A stretch of 64,000 nt of DNA from Opeltia flavorubescens. Taxonomy: Eukaryota; Ascomycota; Lecanoromycetes; Teloschistales; Teloschistaceae. A model generated the notes under the pieces. That model did not search any database and was not told the DNA's origin. It saw nothing but the letters and a program-made list of their open reading frames with translations. Shown piece after piece: positions 1 through 12,213 of the stretch. Location of the stretch: contig KE546974.1 in assembly GCA_000442125.1 (NCBI GenBank), positions 558,001 through 622,000 of the forward strand. The letters run 5' to 3'. How positions within the stretch are numbered: the stretch's first letter is position 1; each line of letters begins with the position of its first letter. The position numbers and the translations under genes were made by a program.

Positions 1-362
1 ATGACGTGGTGATTAGGGACGACGACGGCCCGACGGGAAGTGCCAGTGACAGTGATTGAAAGGTCCCTGTTCTTGATCGGTGGGAAGGGAAGGGAGGGGT
101 AAATGTGTATGATAGGGATAGACGGTGGCATTTGCATAGCATAGCCTGGCGCTGAGTTTGTGAGAGATACCATCATGAAGGGTATTCGAGGTCTTTCCCT
201 TGTATAGGACGGACTGAAAACAAGATACTAGACTTTACGAGCAGCGAAGAAAACATTTCGATACATCGATTAGAGTGGAACGAGAAGTCGATGCCTTTCT
301 ATCCACAACATTATGGAGAAGTCAAAGTAGTATTATGGGGTATCATCACGTGGTTCGGTATT
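1..362. other. Intergenic / 3' flank of nse3, no gene seen
   Basis: No convincing coding exon is visible. The right part lies just downstream of the nse3 stop codon and probably holds its 3' UTR and terminator. The left edge is cut by the window. Confidence 0.5.
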
Positions 363-1723
363 CTACTCCTCCTCCTCCTCCTCCTCGCTCCCATCTTCAT
401 CTCCATCCTCATCCTCATCCTCTTCCTCATCTCCATCTTCGTCTTCGTCACCATCTGCTTCTTCCTCTACCAGCGCATTGCGTCCTCTCCTACCATTGGT
501 TTGCCGCCTCGGCGTCCTTGTCTGCCTTCTGGAATCTCCTCTCCTCCGTGCCCCTCGTCCTTGGTCTTCGTCTGGCTCTTCCTCCGCGTCTTCTTGCGTC
601 TCCCGGTCCGCCTCTCCCTCTACCTCTCCATTCTGTTCCTCATCATGCCGCTTCCTTTTAATCTCCACCCCCTCTCCTAGACTTCTTACCAACCTCTTCT
701 CCAGTTCATCTCTTTCCGTCCCCATCTTTCCCCAAACTTTCCTCACCACCCCTGCAATACCCCTCTCGCCTACTTCCGCCTTCCCCCTGGGCCCAACTAC
801 AAAGTCGACAGTCTCTTCGCCTCCACCGTCTCTTTCTCTCACCCTTACTATGTACCCTTCTTTCTCCATTTTCTTGAGAACTCTCTCGGTCTTCTCGCCC
901 GAGAGTACGTAATTGTCGGCGTTCATGCGCTTCAGATGTTTCTCAAGGCGCGATTCCGGGATTGTTTGTCCAGGGGATAGGTAAATGAGGGAAAGGATGA
1001 ATGTGTACAGGCCTACATAAGCGGACTCAGAGGCAGAGGTAGGTACAGCAGGCGGTTGAAGGATGCTGGGAGCACGGAGAGGAGGAGGGATCGTGGAAGT
1101 CAGGATGTAAGATTTTGACGAGCTTGATAGAGTGTTGTGGGTCTGGTTGCGTTGAGCGGCTATCCCATAGACGTGTGAGTGACCATTGTTGTGAGGATTA
1201 TAGAAGTTATGACTGACCTCGCTTTTGACTGATTGTAACCTTCTCTTTCTGCGGCAATTCGGTCATTTCGCATCCAAATGTTGAACGCAGCTGGTGATTT
1301 GCTTCTGCGAAGATGATCTTGAATTGTCGTCCCGTGTTTGGAGCCATCACTGAAACAATTATTCAGTATACTGCTATTTTCGAGCTCAATATTGAGCCAG
1401 TGAGAGCCTCCACATACCCTTGGCTGTAATGTCCGCCCTCCGTATGGGCTGTCTGGAGTATTCGCTGGCCAGTGCCAGACGAACGAGCTTCTTGACCATT
1501 TGCTCATGAGTGCTAGCGGTCCCTTGAGTTCCGCCATCGACCGCTATACCATTTCCGTAGGTTTCGTCGCCAGAAGACACGTCGGATGCCGCAGGCGATG
1601 GCCGTCGGCGTATCGGCGGTGGTGAAGGCGAGGCCTCAGCTTGCTGAATAGCTTTCTGTCAGTATACAGTCGTGGCAACATGGTCCAATTACTCACTGCT
1701 CTCCGCTTCCTGATTAACGGCAT
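363..1723 (-). CDS. nse3: Nse3-like MAGE-domain subunit of the SMC5/6 complex
   Basis: MAGE-homology protein of the SMC5/6 DNA-repair complex, where Nse3 pairs with the Nse1 ubiquitin ligase and the Nse4 kleisin in the nucleus. Four exons (1697-1723, 1418-1655, 1218-1349, 363-1159) give about 397 residues with closed frame. The N-terminus starts MPLIRKRRA. The MAGE fold is visible as LVRLALASEYSRQPIRR in exon 2, the exon 2/3 junction (AKV-MAPNTG), YVGLYTFILSLIYLSPG and TIPESRLEKHLKRMNADN in exon 4, then the winged-helix segment VLKKMEKEGYIVRV and VVGPRGKAEVG. After the domain come about 120 residues of basic then extremely acidic low-complexity sequence ending in a run of Glu, encoded by a pure GAG/GAT tract (about 363-470). 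That tail is unusual for Nse3. Family call is confident; only the start ATG and the tail rest on reading alone. Confidence 0.88.
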
Positions 1724-2062
1724 GTTGCTTATGGATTATTTGTATAATTTGATGCTCTTCACGCGCTTTTGCTGACGCGTGCGGTACAAAGCCGATCGGC
1801 GAAACCTCGGTTGATCACCGAACAGATTTGGTGACTCTAGTTTTGAGGCTTGGTCGAAATCTGGACTCGTTGCTATTGAAATCAGAGCAGCATAGTGCTT
1901 CTACAATCTATGTTGATCTGTGAGAAGGGACTAGACTGATAGCTGTACGGATACACGAAATTTTCATCAACGCATCAAAAAATAAGCCATTTGCATGCTG
2001 ATTGATACAGACACCTGATTTGGTTTTATCAATAGACTGGTAGGCAGTCTACCGTAAAATGG
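1724..2062. other. Intergenic, nse3 promoter and FRS1 3' end
   Basis: Gap between two minus-strand genes. It must hold the nse3 promoter and the FRS1 3' UTR. I see no extra exon or repeat. Confidence 0.5.
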
Positions 2063-4373
2063 CTAAAGGAACGCCTCAATGTTTATCTCCAATGTACTGA
2101 CTGGATATCTAGTTGTAGCAAGAGTCATTCAGTCAGGATTCAATGTCATCTGGGGAAAGAAAGTAAAATTTGATGCTAACCTCAAATCAAACTTTTCTAG
2201 GACAGTTGGATGCAGAATCCCAAAGACACCAATGATGTGCTCGGCACCTCCTATGCGGACATGTATCGCTGCAGCATGACCCGGATAGAAAGTCGGGTCT
2301 AGGGTTGAGGTCAGTATGTCCTTTTCCGAGAGCATTGAAGTCACCAACTAACCATCTACCTCATCAATCCAATATGCAGCCTCTTCTACGGGTCTGCTAT
2401 TGAGACCTTCTTCTCCCGTAACGAAAGCGCTCTTCAGCATCAACATGAGTCGATCCATCAAACCATGCACTATTTCAAACCCGCTGCTTTTCCCATACCA
2501 AGCCGCTGCGAAATGTCGTTCATTACGACTCTTGCGTTCGAGGCCCAGGTCTTTGAATGCCACGTCGCTAACTTCAAAAATCTTCATTGGGACACTGTGA
2601 TGCTTGTTCTCTTTAATAGTCTTTAACAGCCCCGGAAGTAAAGTAGTCCGCACAACTTGATATTCCGCTGTTTTTGGGTTCGCGAGGCGGACGGCTGTGT
2701 TGCCGTCATCTTTGCGGTTAAGGTAGGCGAAATTTTCGTCGTGAGAGCAAAGGATAAGGGGCATCACTTCTGACCAGCCCGCCATGGCCGCCTCCATCCT
2801 GACAATATCGCTAAGTTTATTGATCATCAAGGGCTGGGCTATCGTTCCCGATTTGCTGGGGAATGACCGCGGGAGCTTGTTAAATCCGTAAGCAATGGCC
2901 ACATCCTCCATAATGTCGGCTTGGTGTAGGACGTCAGCGCGAGTTGGAGGTACTTGGATGTCTACGAGATCTGACGAAGCCCGTGAAGGTGATGCTGTGT
3001 ATGACATGCGCTTGAGGAGAGAGCATATCTCCGAGGGGGTGAGGCTTAGCCCGCAGCAGTTGTTGATATACGACACTTCGGCTTGAGTTTCTCGGGGTGA
3101 GAGGTCAGGAGTTTCGCGGGATTGGTGGTTATGAGAGGACACGATTTTGACAGGCTCCACGCTAAAAGGAAAAGACATATTAGCGATGTTGTTGATTAGT
3201 AGAGGATTCGTACGACTGACGTAAAAGGCTCCTCTGTGTACTGAGAGAACATAGAGACCAATATATTATTGCATATATCAAGTTTTGTCCGGTCAGTCGC
3301 TGTCATGTCTACAAACACATTCCGTGTTTTGAGTGTGATCTTTGAATGGTTGCCATTTATAATAGGAGGCATCGAGCAAACCGTCCGCTGTGAATCATAG
3401 ATGACTGGGTAAACTGGGGAGTCCCTGATAATTGGTAAGTATCGAGAGAGATGCCTGTCATTCTTTGCTTATTTAGTTGGAATCGCCCAGCATGTTCAGC
3501 AGCTGGTACACCAACCTCATAGAATTTCATGAGCTCGACCCCATTCATGGACCGTGTTTGATTTAGAGGAACAAAATTGATTTTCTCTGGTGGTAATGCC
3601 TCATAAGAAAATGGTCCCTTTATCGTGTCCAAATCGTGGGTCCCGATGGCAACAAGAGAGCGTTGGCGGGCAAGGTTCTGGTGCAATTTATCTTGCAATG
3701 CAATAAAAGAATCGTAGCTTTCTTTTGTGAATTTTATGTTCCTTAGTATTGCACCACTGACGTATGGTCGTATTCTGGACGTCTAGTCTCATTGTTAGAC
3801 AAAGTGGCGCACTTTCGAAAACTTCAACGCGCTGACCTCCTTGTCGACATTGATGATTTGTAATTCGCCTTTGGGCGGCGCAACTAGTCGATAATTGGGC
3901 GACGTCTTCTTTCCGCGGAAGATATTTAGCATCAATGAGATGCCTTCGAAACAAAGCATATCATATCTGAAGCTATCTATTAGCATTCGTAGCTCACACT
4001 TTTGTGCATATTGCAACCTATTCGCGGGTATTTCGATCTTCAGCTGAGCCGGTTCTTGCTTGCCATTGACAATGGGTCTTTGACTTGTAGATGTCTAGCT
4101 TGTCTTAGCTTCTATGCAACTGGGTAAGGCATGCGGAGCCCACATCTTCATCGAGCTCGATTCCTAGCCTCACTCAGCTCTTGCCAGGAATCTGCCCGAT
4201 CTGCTGCATACCGAAATCGAAGCAGAGCTCGTCGAACTCCTCTGTCGTATAACTGCGACGGGTACTCCAATTAGGATCATTCCTACGAAACAGGTTTCCA
4301 AGGAATTTTTCTATACTGACTTTTGGCCGAGAGCTTCGAACAGAGCCGCCTTGTCAACTGCGATGGTCGGCAT
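2063..4373 (-). CDS. FRS1: Phenylalanyl-tRNA synthetase, beta subunit (cytosolic)
   Basis: Beta chain of the alpha2-beta2 enzyme that charges tRNA-Phe in the cytosol. Ten exons and nine introns reconstruct to about 600 residues, the usual length. Start [17 protein letters not shown] at 4373. Recognisable pieces in order: [34 protein letters not shown] (first block of the B3/4 editing domain), [68 protein letters not shown] (B5 domain, metal-binding side), then the catalytic-like core and the C-terminal [14 protein letters not shown] before the stop at 2063-2065. Intron positions are inferred from splice signals plus continuity of these blocks. One donor is GTGGGC and one GTTGGT, weaker than usual. 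Divergent from TPD3. Confidence 0.93.
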
Positions 4374-4962
4374 ATTGACACCTTGTACTGCGGGATCAGA
4401 GTGACAGCAGGAAGACCTTCGATGCAGGTATTAGAAGTTAAGGTCCAGTCATGCCAAGCCTATTATTTAGACGGAGCTTGCCTCGTTTAACTCAGCCTTG
4501 GCGCCTGCAATGCAGATCCATGTTGGACCAGGTCGCAACTGAAGTATGATGTACTGTACAAATTTCCATTAGATTGAATAAGCCCGATTTATGTTTCCAT
4601 GACTGATCATTCAATCACAAAATCACAACAATAATAGATTGAATCAAGCCGAGCAAACATTTGTGGTCAATGGTGCTACGAAGAAGAAGCTCCAATAGCT
4701 AGGTAGACCTCGAAGTACCTCACCCGCCTGTACAGAAAGAAGATTCAGAGGTAGCTCCTGGTCTGTTGGAAGGCACCGAAGCTGACCCGTGATATCCTGA
4801 CAGTTCTACGTCTGTTTCGTCCTTCGACCTTCGCAAGCGTTGGCGGACTCGGCCTATTGACTGAAAAGCCCTTCTGCTACAATCCTCGACCAACTCTTAT
4901 CACGCCATATCTCACCCTTGTCTTTTTACCGCGCAGTCCCAGGACTCTACCATTCTGCCACA
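4374..4962. promoter_or_regulatory. Divergent promoter region FRS1 / TPD3
   Basis: A 589-bp gap between two divergent housekeeping genes. The plus-strand end has a CT-rich leader and a good start context (CACAATGG). No individual operator is claimed. Confidence 0.45.
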
Positions 4963-7181
4963 ATGGAAGGACAGAATCAAAATGACGAGCTTTACCCCAT
5001 CGCTGTATTGATCGATGAGTTGAAGGTGATCGCGCATGGGGACCATCTATTGGCAAAGCATTAACCATCTTGCGTAGCACGATGATGTTCTCCTCCGATT
5101 GAACGCGATACATCGACTGTCTACAATTGCTCTCGCGCTTGGCGCTGAACGTACAAGAGACGAACTGATACCCTTCCTGGATGGTACGCATCTCGTAAAA
5201 TTTTGTTTATATCTAATACCACATCTGACTTTGTTTGGCTTAGAGTCAGTTGAAGATGAGGACGAAGTCTTGACGGCTTTGAGTGATGAGCTCGGAAACT
5301 TCGTAGAATATGTTGGGGGCCCAGAATGGGGGCACGTGCTCTTGTCGCCGCTCGAAAACCTAGCAGCAATCGAAGAGCCGCTTGTCCGAGAAAAGGCAGT
5401 AGAGTCGCTGAATAAGATCTGCGGAGAACTTTCACAATCGCAAGTCGAGGAGTATTTCATCCCCCTTATTGTCCGTCTCTCCAAGGCCGATTGGTTTACG
5501 TCGAAGATATCCGCAACCGGCCTCTACAATGTTCCATACAGTAAAGCATCCCAGACATCTCAAGAAGGTTTGAGACAACAATTTGGTCAACTAGTACATG
5601 ATGAGACGCCCATGGTTCGCAGGCAAGCAGCCAACAACCTTGCCAAATTTGTCAAAGAGATGCCGGCTGATACCGTCATATCCGAAATGATCCCCTTGTT
5701 CCAGCATCTTTCAAATGACGATCAGGACAGTGTCCGACTTCTTACAGTAGAGATCTTGATTGCCATTGCTGAAGTCATCCCCAAAGAGCAGCAAACAAGT
5801 CATGGGACCCTTCTAGCAGCTTTGCGAGTTCTTTTTGAAGACAAAAGTTGGCGGGTACGATACATGGTGGCAGATCGGTTCGAAAAGGTATTCCATGCAC
5901 TTTGCGACCTGTGATATATCATGAAAATACTTACTGTGCAACAATGACAGATTGCAAGAGCCGTGGACGAAGAGACCCTGAATCGAGATTTGGTACCGGC
6001 GTTTGTCAAATTGCTGAAAGACACGGAGGCGGAGGTCCGAACGGCAATAGCTGGTCAAATACCAGGTCAGTCTGTACCAGTCACTATCGCCAATACTACT
6101 AACCACCATTTTAGGATTTTGCGGACTTCTTGACAGGGATACGTTACTGAATGAAATAATGACAAGCGTGGAGGACCTCGCTTCAGACTCTTCGCAGCAT
6201 GTACGCGCTGCGCTAGGAACGCAAATAAGTGGTCTTGCTCCTATACTGGGCAAGGAGGAGTCAGTATTAATATATTCTGTCTGGAAAAATCTTACTGACT
6301 GATCTAGAACGATTACACACCTTCTCCCTATGTTCTTACAAATGCTCAAGGACGATTTCCCTGACGTGCGATTACACATAATATCGAAACTCGAGCTTGT
6401 GAACAACGGTAAGCCGCGCAAAATCTACACCCCCCCTACTTGACTGACCAGCTCAGTCATTGGCATCGAACTCTTATCACAATCACTACTCCCCGCAATC
6501 GTTCAGCTAGCCGAAGACAAGCAATGGCGTGTTCGACTAGCCATTATAGAGTACATCCCTTTGCTAGCCAGTCAACTCGGTGTTCAATTCTTCGATGAGA
6601 AGCTTAGCACGTTGTGCATGAGCTGGCTCGGAGACACTGTCTTCTCGATTCGAGAAGCGGCCACCCAGAATCTGAAGAAATTGACGGAAGTATTTGGGGT
6701 TGACTGGGCCAGCGAAGCCATTATTCCGAAAGTCATGGCCATGGGTCAGCATCCAAATTACCTATATCGAATGACCACGTGTTTTGCCATATCAGTAAGC
6801 ATGTCTAGAGGCTCATACTGGATTTTCGCTAAATCTTCATAGACTCTAGCACCAGCCATCAACATAGACGTCGTCGAAAAATCGATTCTCCCAATGATGG
6901 ACAGATTAGTGTCAGACGACATTCCCAACATCCGCTTCAACGTTGCCAAATCCTACGCCATCCTCATTGACGTCCTAAAACGCCTACCCGCCGACATGAC
7001 CATACTCTCCCTTGAAAAAACTGGCCAATCAGCAACCCCTTCACCCAGAGGTCAAGATTTAATACAGCATCGAATCCTGCCCAATTTGGAGAAATTGCAG
7101 CAGGACGACGATGTGGATGTGAGATATTTCGCCACAACAGCGGCAGGTAGTGTTTCGGACCAGATGGTGACTTCACCGTAG
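4963..7181 (+). CDS. TPD3: Protein phosphatase 2A scaffold (A/PR65) subunit
   Basis: HEAT-repeat scaffold that holds the PP2A catalytic C and regulatory B subunits together. Eight exons (4963-5025, 5078-5183, 5244-5887, 5951-6065, 6115-6259, 6308-6408, 6457-6794, 6843-7181) close in frame to about 616 residues, close to the family length near 590. The protein is built from about fifteen HEAT repeats. Typical signatures are [65 protein letters not shown] and [17 protein letters not shown]. The C-terminus [16 protein letters not shown] is the expected end of repeat 15 plus a short tail. Constitutive, cytosol and nucleus. Start context CACAATGG supports the ATG at 4963. Confidence 0.95.
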
Positions 7182-7825
7182 GGTCGAGCTTGTTGTTGTG
7201 TTCGTTGAAACGGGTTCTTTAGTAATGAGCATGATCCCATTTCAGCCCTTTTCCCTGTCTTTTTCATGCCCAAACGCATGTTGGGTTAATGGTATAGCAC
7301 CTAGAAAGCATGGTGGAGATACCTACATAAACCAATCGGGTGTTTGTTGCGGGATCATAGAAAATGGAAAATTGTGTTATTACGACTTTGATATTTCGTG
7401 ATTTCAAATTTCGCTGGATTCATACGCAATTCCCCACATGATAAAGGGAACCGTGAATTACGGTTACGAATCCTTCGAAATAAGCGCAAACAGGATTTCC
7501 CAGTGTGGCCTTGGCATGTCGGTATATCAATGTCCACGAGGATCGCTTTATTCAAGCCATTTGATATCAAATTGTGGCTGGAAGGCGTGACACATTGAAG
7601 TGAAGAGTTATTTGTTTAGACGTGTCGACTAACTTGTAAGTGGTATTCCTTGCATCTAGCAAATACACCCATCTTAGAGCAAAGTGAATCACACAGATTG
7701 AATTGGATGTGAGGTACATGGGAGACAACAGAAATGTTCGAGAACGACCTTAGGTCTCCTCATCTGCTTGCTAAGGGTCACAATGAAGAATCAGATGTCA
7801 TCCTACCATGGCCTATCATGAATAA
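7182..7825. other. Convergent 3' flanks of TPD3 and RPS3
   Basis: A 644-bp gap between two genes that end toward each other. It should hold both terminators. Only short frames without family resemblance are present. Confidence 0.5.
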
Positions 7826-8728
7826 TTATTCTTGAGCACCATAATCCTCGCCACCTTGCTCCCCACCCTGATCCTGCTGCTCGGCGTATCTTTGCTGTTC
7901 TGCAGCTTGCTGAGCAGCGACTGCCTTGGCACCATAATCCTGGCTCATGGGCTGTACTACTGGCTGCTCTTCCTTAGGCTCAATAATGGTCACGGAGTCA
8001 GGTAGTGACTTCTGCGGGCCAGCCTTTCCTTCTGGATCCGATCCACGCATGATCTTCACCTTGATACCCAATACACCTTGGCGAAGCAGTACATGGCGAG
8101 TCGCAGAGTCGATGAAGTCCTTCGCTGGCTGACCAGAGTGAATCATGAAACCATCCTGTTCCAAGTCAGCAGCATTCTTCCTATCCATAATGTTCCCAAC
8201 ATACTGTGAATTTCATACTCTTCGCTCTGGCAGCACGAAGTTTACCAGAAACCACAACCTCGCATCCCTTCGCCCCGCTTTCCATGATGAAACGTAAAAC
8301 GCCGTAACATGCCCTCCTTACCGCCAGTCCATTGAGAAGCTTGTACCTAAGAGACTCGCACTGTGCGACAGCAGAGAGGCCGCGGTTCTGAACTTTAGCG
8401 GCGTAAAGTGAGACGGAGTTCTCTGGAAACTTGAATCGTTTTTGAATGAGTGATGTGAGTTCTCGAATACGTCGTCCTTGCTCGCCGAGAACTTCTTGAG
8501 TATGGGTAGCGCGGATGACTGTAAAAGATTGAGCACTGTTTTGGAAGCACAAGGAAATTTTGGGTCATTACTGATGTCGGTGACAGTGGGTGTAACGCGG
8601 ACTTCTACTCCAGAATAGCCCTCCTCGGCGAGCTCCCGCTGAAAGAACTCGTTTAATTCGGCATAGAAGACGCCGTCAGCCACAAATTTCCTCTTCTTTG
8701 AGACAGCTCCAGCCTGCGTAGCGGCCAT
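7826..8728 (-). CDS. RPS3: 40S ribosomal protein uS3
   Basis: Small-subunit ribosomal protein uS3, at the mRNA entry site of the 40S particle. Three exons (8572-8728, 8205-8518, 7826-8155) close in frame to 266 residues. N-terminus [21 protein letters not shown] leads into the KH domain ([20 protein letters not shown]). The C-terminal uS3 domain shows [56 protein letters not shown] and [12 protein letters not shown]. The extreme C-terminus is a Gln/Gly-rich tail ending EDYGAQE, of the kind that varies between fungi. Junctions VTDI-IRATH and MKFT-DGFM fall exactly where the conserved protein continues. Divergent from YMR1 across about 318 bp. Confidence 0.96.
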
Positions 8729-9046
8729 GATTGCGTTTGAATTCTAAATTTGCTGGCGTTTGCCAGAAGAGAATCGAGCTGTCGTTGGGAATTAGTGATT
8801 TTAGAGGGGCTCCGGTTGTGTGGATCAATCTCTCGCTTGCGCCGATGGCGCTAAAGATTTCCCGCGATACGGGGAAAGCGAAGTGGGATGGATCATAGCA
8901 AGCTCCAACATACTGATTCATCTTTTGCTCCTCTCCGCTGAAATATCTTTTCCTCCTCATGCATCCTAACTTATTGAGCCACTAGTCGACCATTGCTTGA
9001 GCTCCAAATCACGCTCGCTGATCTAATCAATTGAAGAGGAATAATC
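8729..9046. promoter_or_regulatory. Divergent promoter region RPS3 / YMR1
   Basis: A compact 318-bp region drives a ribosomal protein gene one way and a lipid phosphatase gene the other. No specific site is claimed. Confidence 0.4.
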
Positions 9047-11579
9047 ATGGAAAGGACACGAATAGCTAGAGTAGAGTTCCACGGTCCTTCGAACAGCGAC
9101 ACGCTTACTAGTCTCAGGTCGACGACGTCAAGCTCGTTCGACGAGGCGAACAAGTCGAAGGAACCCTCCATCTCACACCGCATCATCTCATCTTCTCTCA
9201 TACTCCTCCTTCCGCTCTTGATAATGTCGACGAAACCAACGGACAAACGTCACACAAGCTGAAACCTCGAGAGCTTTGGATCACCTATCCTATAATACAA
9301 ACATGCCATTTGCGACTGGCACATCCCTCATCTCATCACCCCTCCTCCATTCGCCTACGATGTCGAGACTTTACTTTCGTTTGCTTTTGCTTTTCCAACG
9401 AACGGCAGGCCAGGGATGTATATGATAGTATCAAGGCCTGGACCTGTAAGCTTGGAAGAGTGGACAAGCTATATGCTTTCACATATCAGCCTCAATCTCC
9501 GGAGAAGGAAGTCAATGGTTGGGAGATGTACAATGCCAGGAAAGAATGGAGGAGACTAGGTATCAGCGAAAAGGACTCAGACAAAGGTTGGAGGATAACG
9601 ACAATCAATACGGACCACTCGGTATCTCAATCCCTTTTGTGAAACCCGGCTTTTGCTGAAAAGAAAACCAGTTCTCTTCGACATATCCTGCACTCCTCGT
9701 CGTACCATCAGCCATCTCCGACAATACTTTAAATTACGCAGGCAGATATAGGTCTCGAGCTCGACTACCAGTCCTAACTTACCTCCATCCTGTCAACAAT
9801 TGTTCCATCACTCGGAGTTCTCAGCCCTTGGTTGGTGTGCGAGGAAATCGGAGTATCCAAGACGAAAAGCTCCTTCTGGCAATCTTCTCAACTTCACATT
9901 CTTCCCCCCCTCCTCCAGATCCATCCTCAAGACCTCGGAGCCGACAATCGCCTCGGTCTAGTTCAAGTGGGAGCCCTACCAGGGACATTCCGTCGAACCT
10001 CCCAGATCCGGAAACATTGGAAGACCAAATGATATCACGGACCAGTAGCGAAGATGGACCAAAAGTTTACGGCGCCCAGCAGCACAACCTGATTGTAGAT
10101 GCGAGNCCGACAGTGAATGCATTAGCTATGCAGGCTGTTGGGCTTGGTTCGGAAAATATGGATAATTACCGGTTTGCAACTAAAGCTTACCTGGGGATTG
10201 ATAATATCCACGTAATGCGCGACTCTCTCAACAAGGTCATAGATACCTTGAAAGACTCTGACGTTACTTCCATCGCGCCCAATCGTGAAGCGCTGGCCAA
10301 GAGCGGCTGGCTCAAACATATCACTGGTGTCCTTGAAGGAGCAGGTCTCATCGCTAGACAGGTTGCACTTCAGCATTCTCATGTCCTCATCCACTGCTCA
10401 GATGGATGGGATCGAACGAGTCAACTCAGTGCCCTCAGTCAACTATGCCTTGACCCTTACTACCGCACACTCGAAGGCTTCATTGTTCTTGTCGAGAAAG
10501 ATTGGCTCTCCTTCGGCCACATGTTCAATCACCGCTCCGGTTTTCTTTCCAGCGAGAAATGGTTCTCCATTGAGAACGAAAGGGTTAGCAGTAACAACAG
10601 TGGCGATAGCCACAATAACCGCACAAGTCTCGGCAGCAGCAGTACCAGCGGTGCTGGCCACGCTCTTGAGAACGCCTTCTTGAGTGCTAAAGGCTTCTTC
10701 AACAAAGACAACAATAGTCGCGAATCCTTCGTCGACTCGGACGGCGAACTCCAACCGTACGACCAATCCTCTCCATCAAATGCTACAAACAAAAACCCCT
10801 CCGCATCCGCCACCAGAGGTTCCGGCACCAAAGACTCCACTACTGCCGACAAACCCTCCGCACCACACCCTGCAACAAAAGTCAAAGAGACCTCCCCAAT
10901 TTTCCATCAATTCCTAGACGCTACCTATCAACTCCTCCATCAACATCCCACCCGCTTCGAATTCAACGAACGCTTCCTCCGTCGTCTTCTCTACCATCTC
11001 TATTCCTGTCAATACGGCACCTTCCTCTACAACAACGAGCGGGAACGCATCGAAGCGAATGTTCGGAGCAGAACAAGGAGCGTATGGGATTATTTCCTCA
11101 GCAGGAGAGAAATGTTCTTGAATAAAGAGTATGATGGGGGCGGCGTCGATGATCATGTTCGAGGCAAGGAGAGATTACTTTTACCGAGAACGGAGGAAGT
11201 GAGGTGGTGGAGTGAGGTTTTTGGTAGGGAGGATGCGGAGATGAATGTTCCGATGCCTGTCTATTCTGCTTCTGGAATGGGCAATGCGGCGGATGGTGCT
11301 GGAAGAATGAATGGTAAACTTGGCGTTTCGGCGGCGGGGATTCCTTCGAGTGTTCTTACGGGTGTAGAAACGGCGGAGCAGGCTGTGGGTGCGGTGCCGC
11401 CTGTAAAGGGCAGCGGGATTGATGATCGATTTGGGGATGGGGTCCGCGAGAAGGGAAGCGTGGGTAAGCAATTTGTAGATGGGATGAAGGGGCTGGGTAT
11501 TGGCAAGGGAATGGGGAAGGGGGGTAGGGCAAAGAGTCCGAACGGACTGGAGAAGGAGATGCTGGTCGAGATGCAGTAA
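9047..11579 (+). CDS. YMR1: Myotubularin-family phosphoinositide 3-phosphatase
   Basis: Removes the 3-phosphate from PI3P (and PI(3,5)P2) on endosomes and vacuoles. Three exons (9047-9070, 9118-9621, 9672-11579) close to 811 residues. The first coding exon is only 24 nt (MERTRIAR) and joins to VDDVKLVRRGEQVEGTLHLT, the start of the PH-GRAM domain, which continues through LRCRDFTFVCFCF. The phosphatase domain contains VYGAQQHNLIVDA, NMDNYRFATKAYLGIDNIHV and the catalytic HCSDGWDRTSQLSAL near residue 419 (Cys nucleophile and P-loop Arg intact), then YRTLEGFIVLVEKDWLSFGHMF. An insertion of about 110 Ser/Asn-rich residues separates this from the conserved HQFLDATYQLLHQHP block. Codon 10104-10106 contains an N (agn), most likely Arg by family. 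The tail is Gly-rich and poorly conserved. Confidence 0.93.
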
Positions 11580-12213
11580 GACCGATGTTTTGGGTTGTCA
11601 CTTCTAGTGCATGGTCATTGTTCTGAGTAAAGGCGCCAAGGGATGGTTGGGGGGAGGCAAAGGTTTCGTCCTCGACTGTTCTGGCCAGATATCATTCAGC
11701 ACTCTCCCATCATGACCTCAATTCGAAGTATCGACGTCAAAGAACATATCATTTGAGTGTCAATCAAGCGCCGGGTATCGTTATATACAACCTTGAAACG
11801 AAGACGATTGGGAAGAAACAACGGAGTATAATGCTAAGGATCCATGATTGAAACCCGTGCCCAAGAAAAAAAAGTCCAATACCGATAACATTCCATACCC
11901 ATCCCAGTTCCTATGCCGTACGCTTGCGCTTTCTATAACGAGGATGCCATGCCAGAAAACCAAAATCCACCTCCCAGATTCAAGATGCGTGTTAGCTCTG
12001 CTGCCGCCACCATTGGTTCCCTCTTAATAATGCTTCTGCGAAAGATCTCCGTTTTGAGTCCATCTTTTCTATAGCATGCTTCTCCTGCCAGCAGCGTTCA
12101 ATGTTGCCCTCTCCGCGTCGTTAAAGATGACTCCTGCGTAGATTCACGAATCCCGCTTGAATTATGCAGACTTCCTCACTGACTGACTCGTACAGAAAGC
12201 TTTCTTTTGCTTT
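11580..12213. other. Convergent 3' flanks of YMR1 and PAS kinase
   Basis: A 634-bp gap between two converging genes. It contains only short frames and is presumably UTR and terminator sequence. Confidence 0.5.

Noticed and set aside
275-680. Long proline/leucine-rich open frames on the plus strand
   Set aside because: They are the antisense of the acidic Nse3 tail: CT-rich repeat DNA gives open frames in several phases. No family likeness.
10105-10105. Ambiguous base in YMR1 codon (also N at 41191, 46346, 46422 and 46431)
   Set aside because: These are assembly or base-call gaps, not biology. The YMR1 codon (agn) would be Arg or Ser and does not break the frame.
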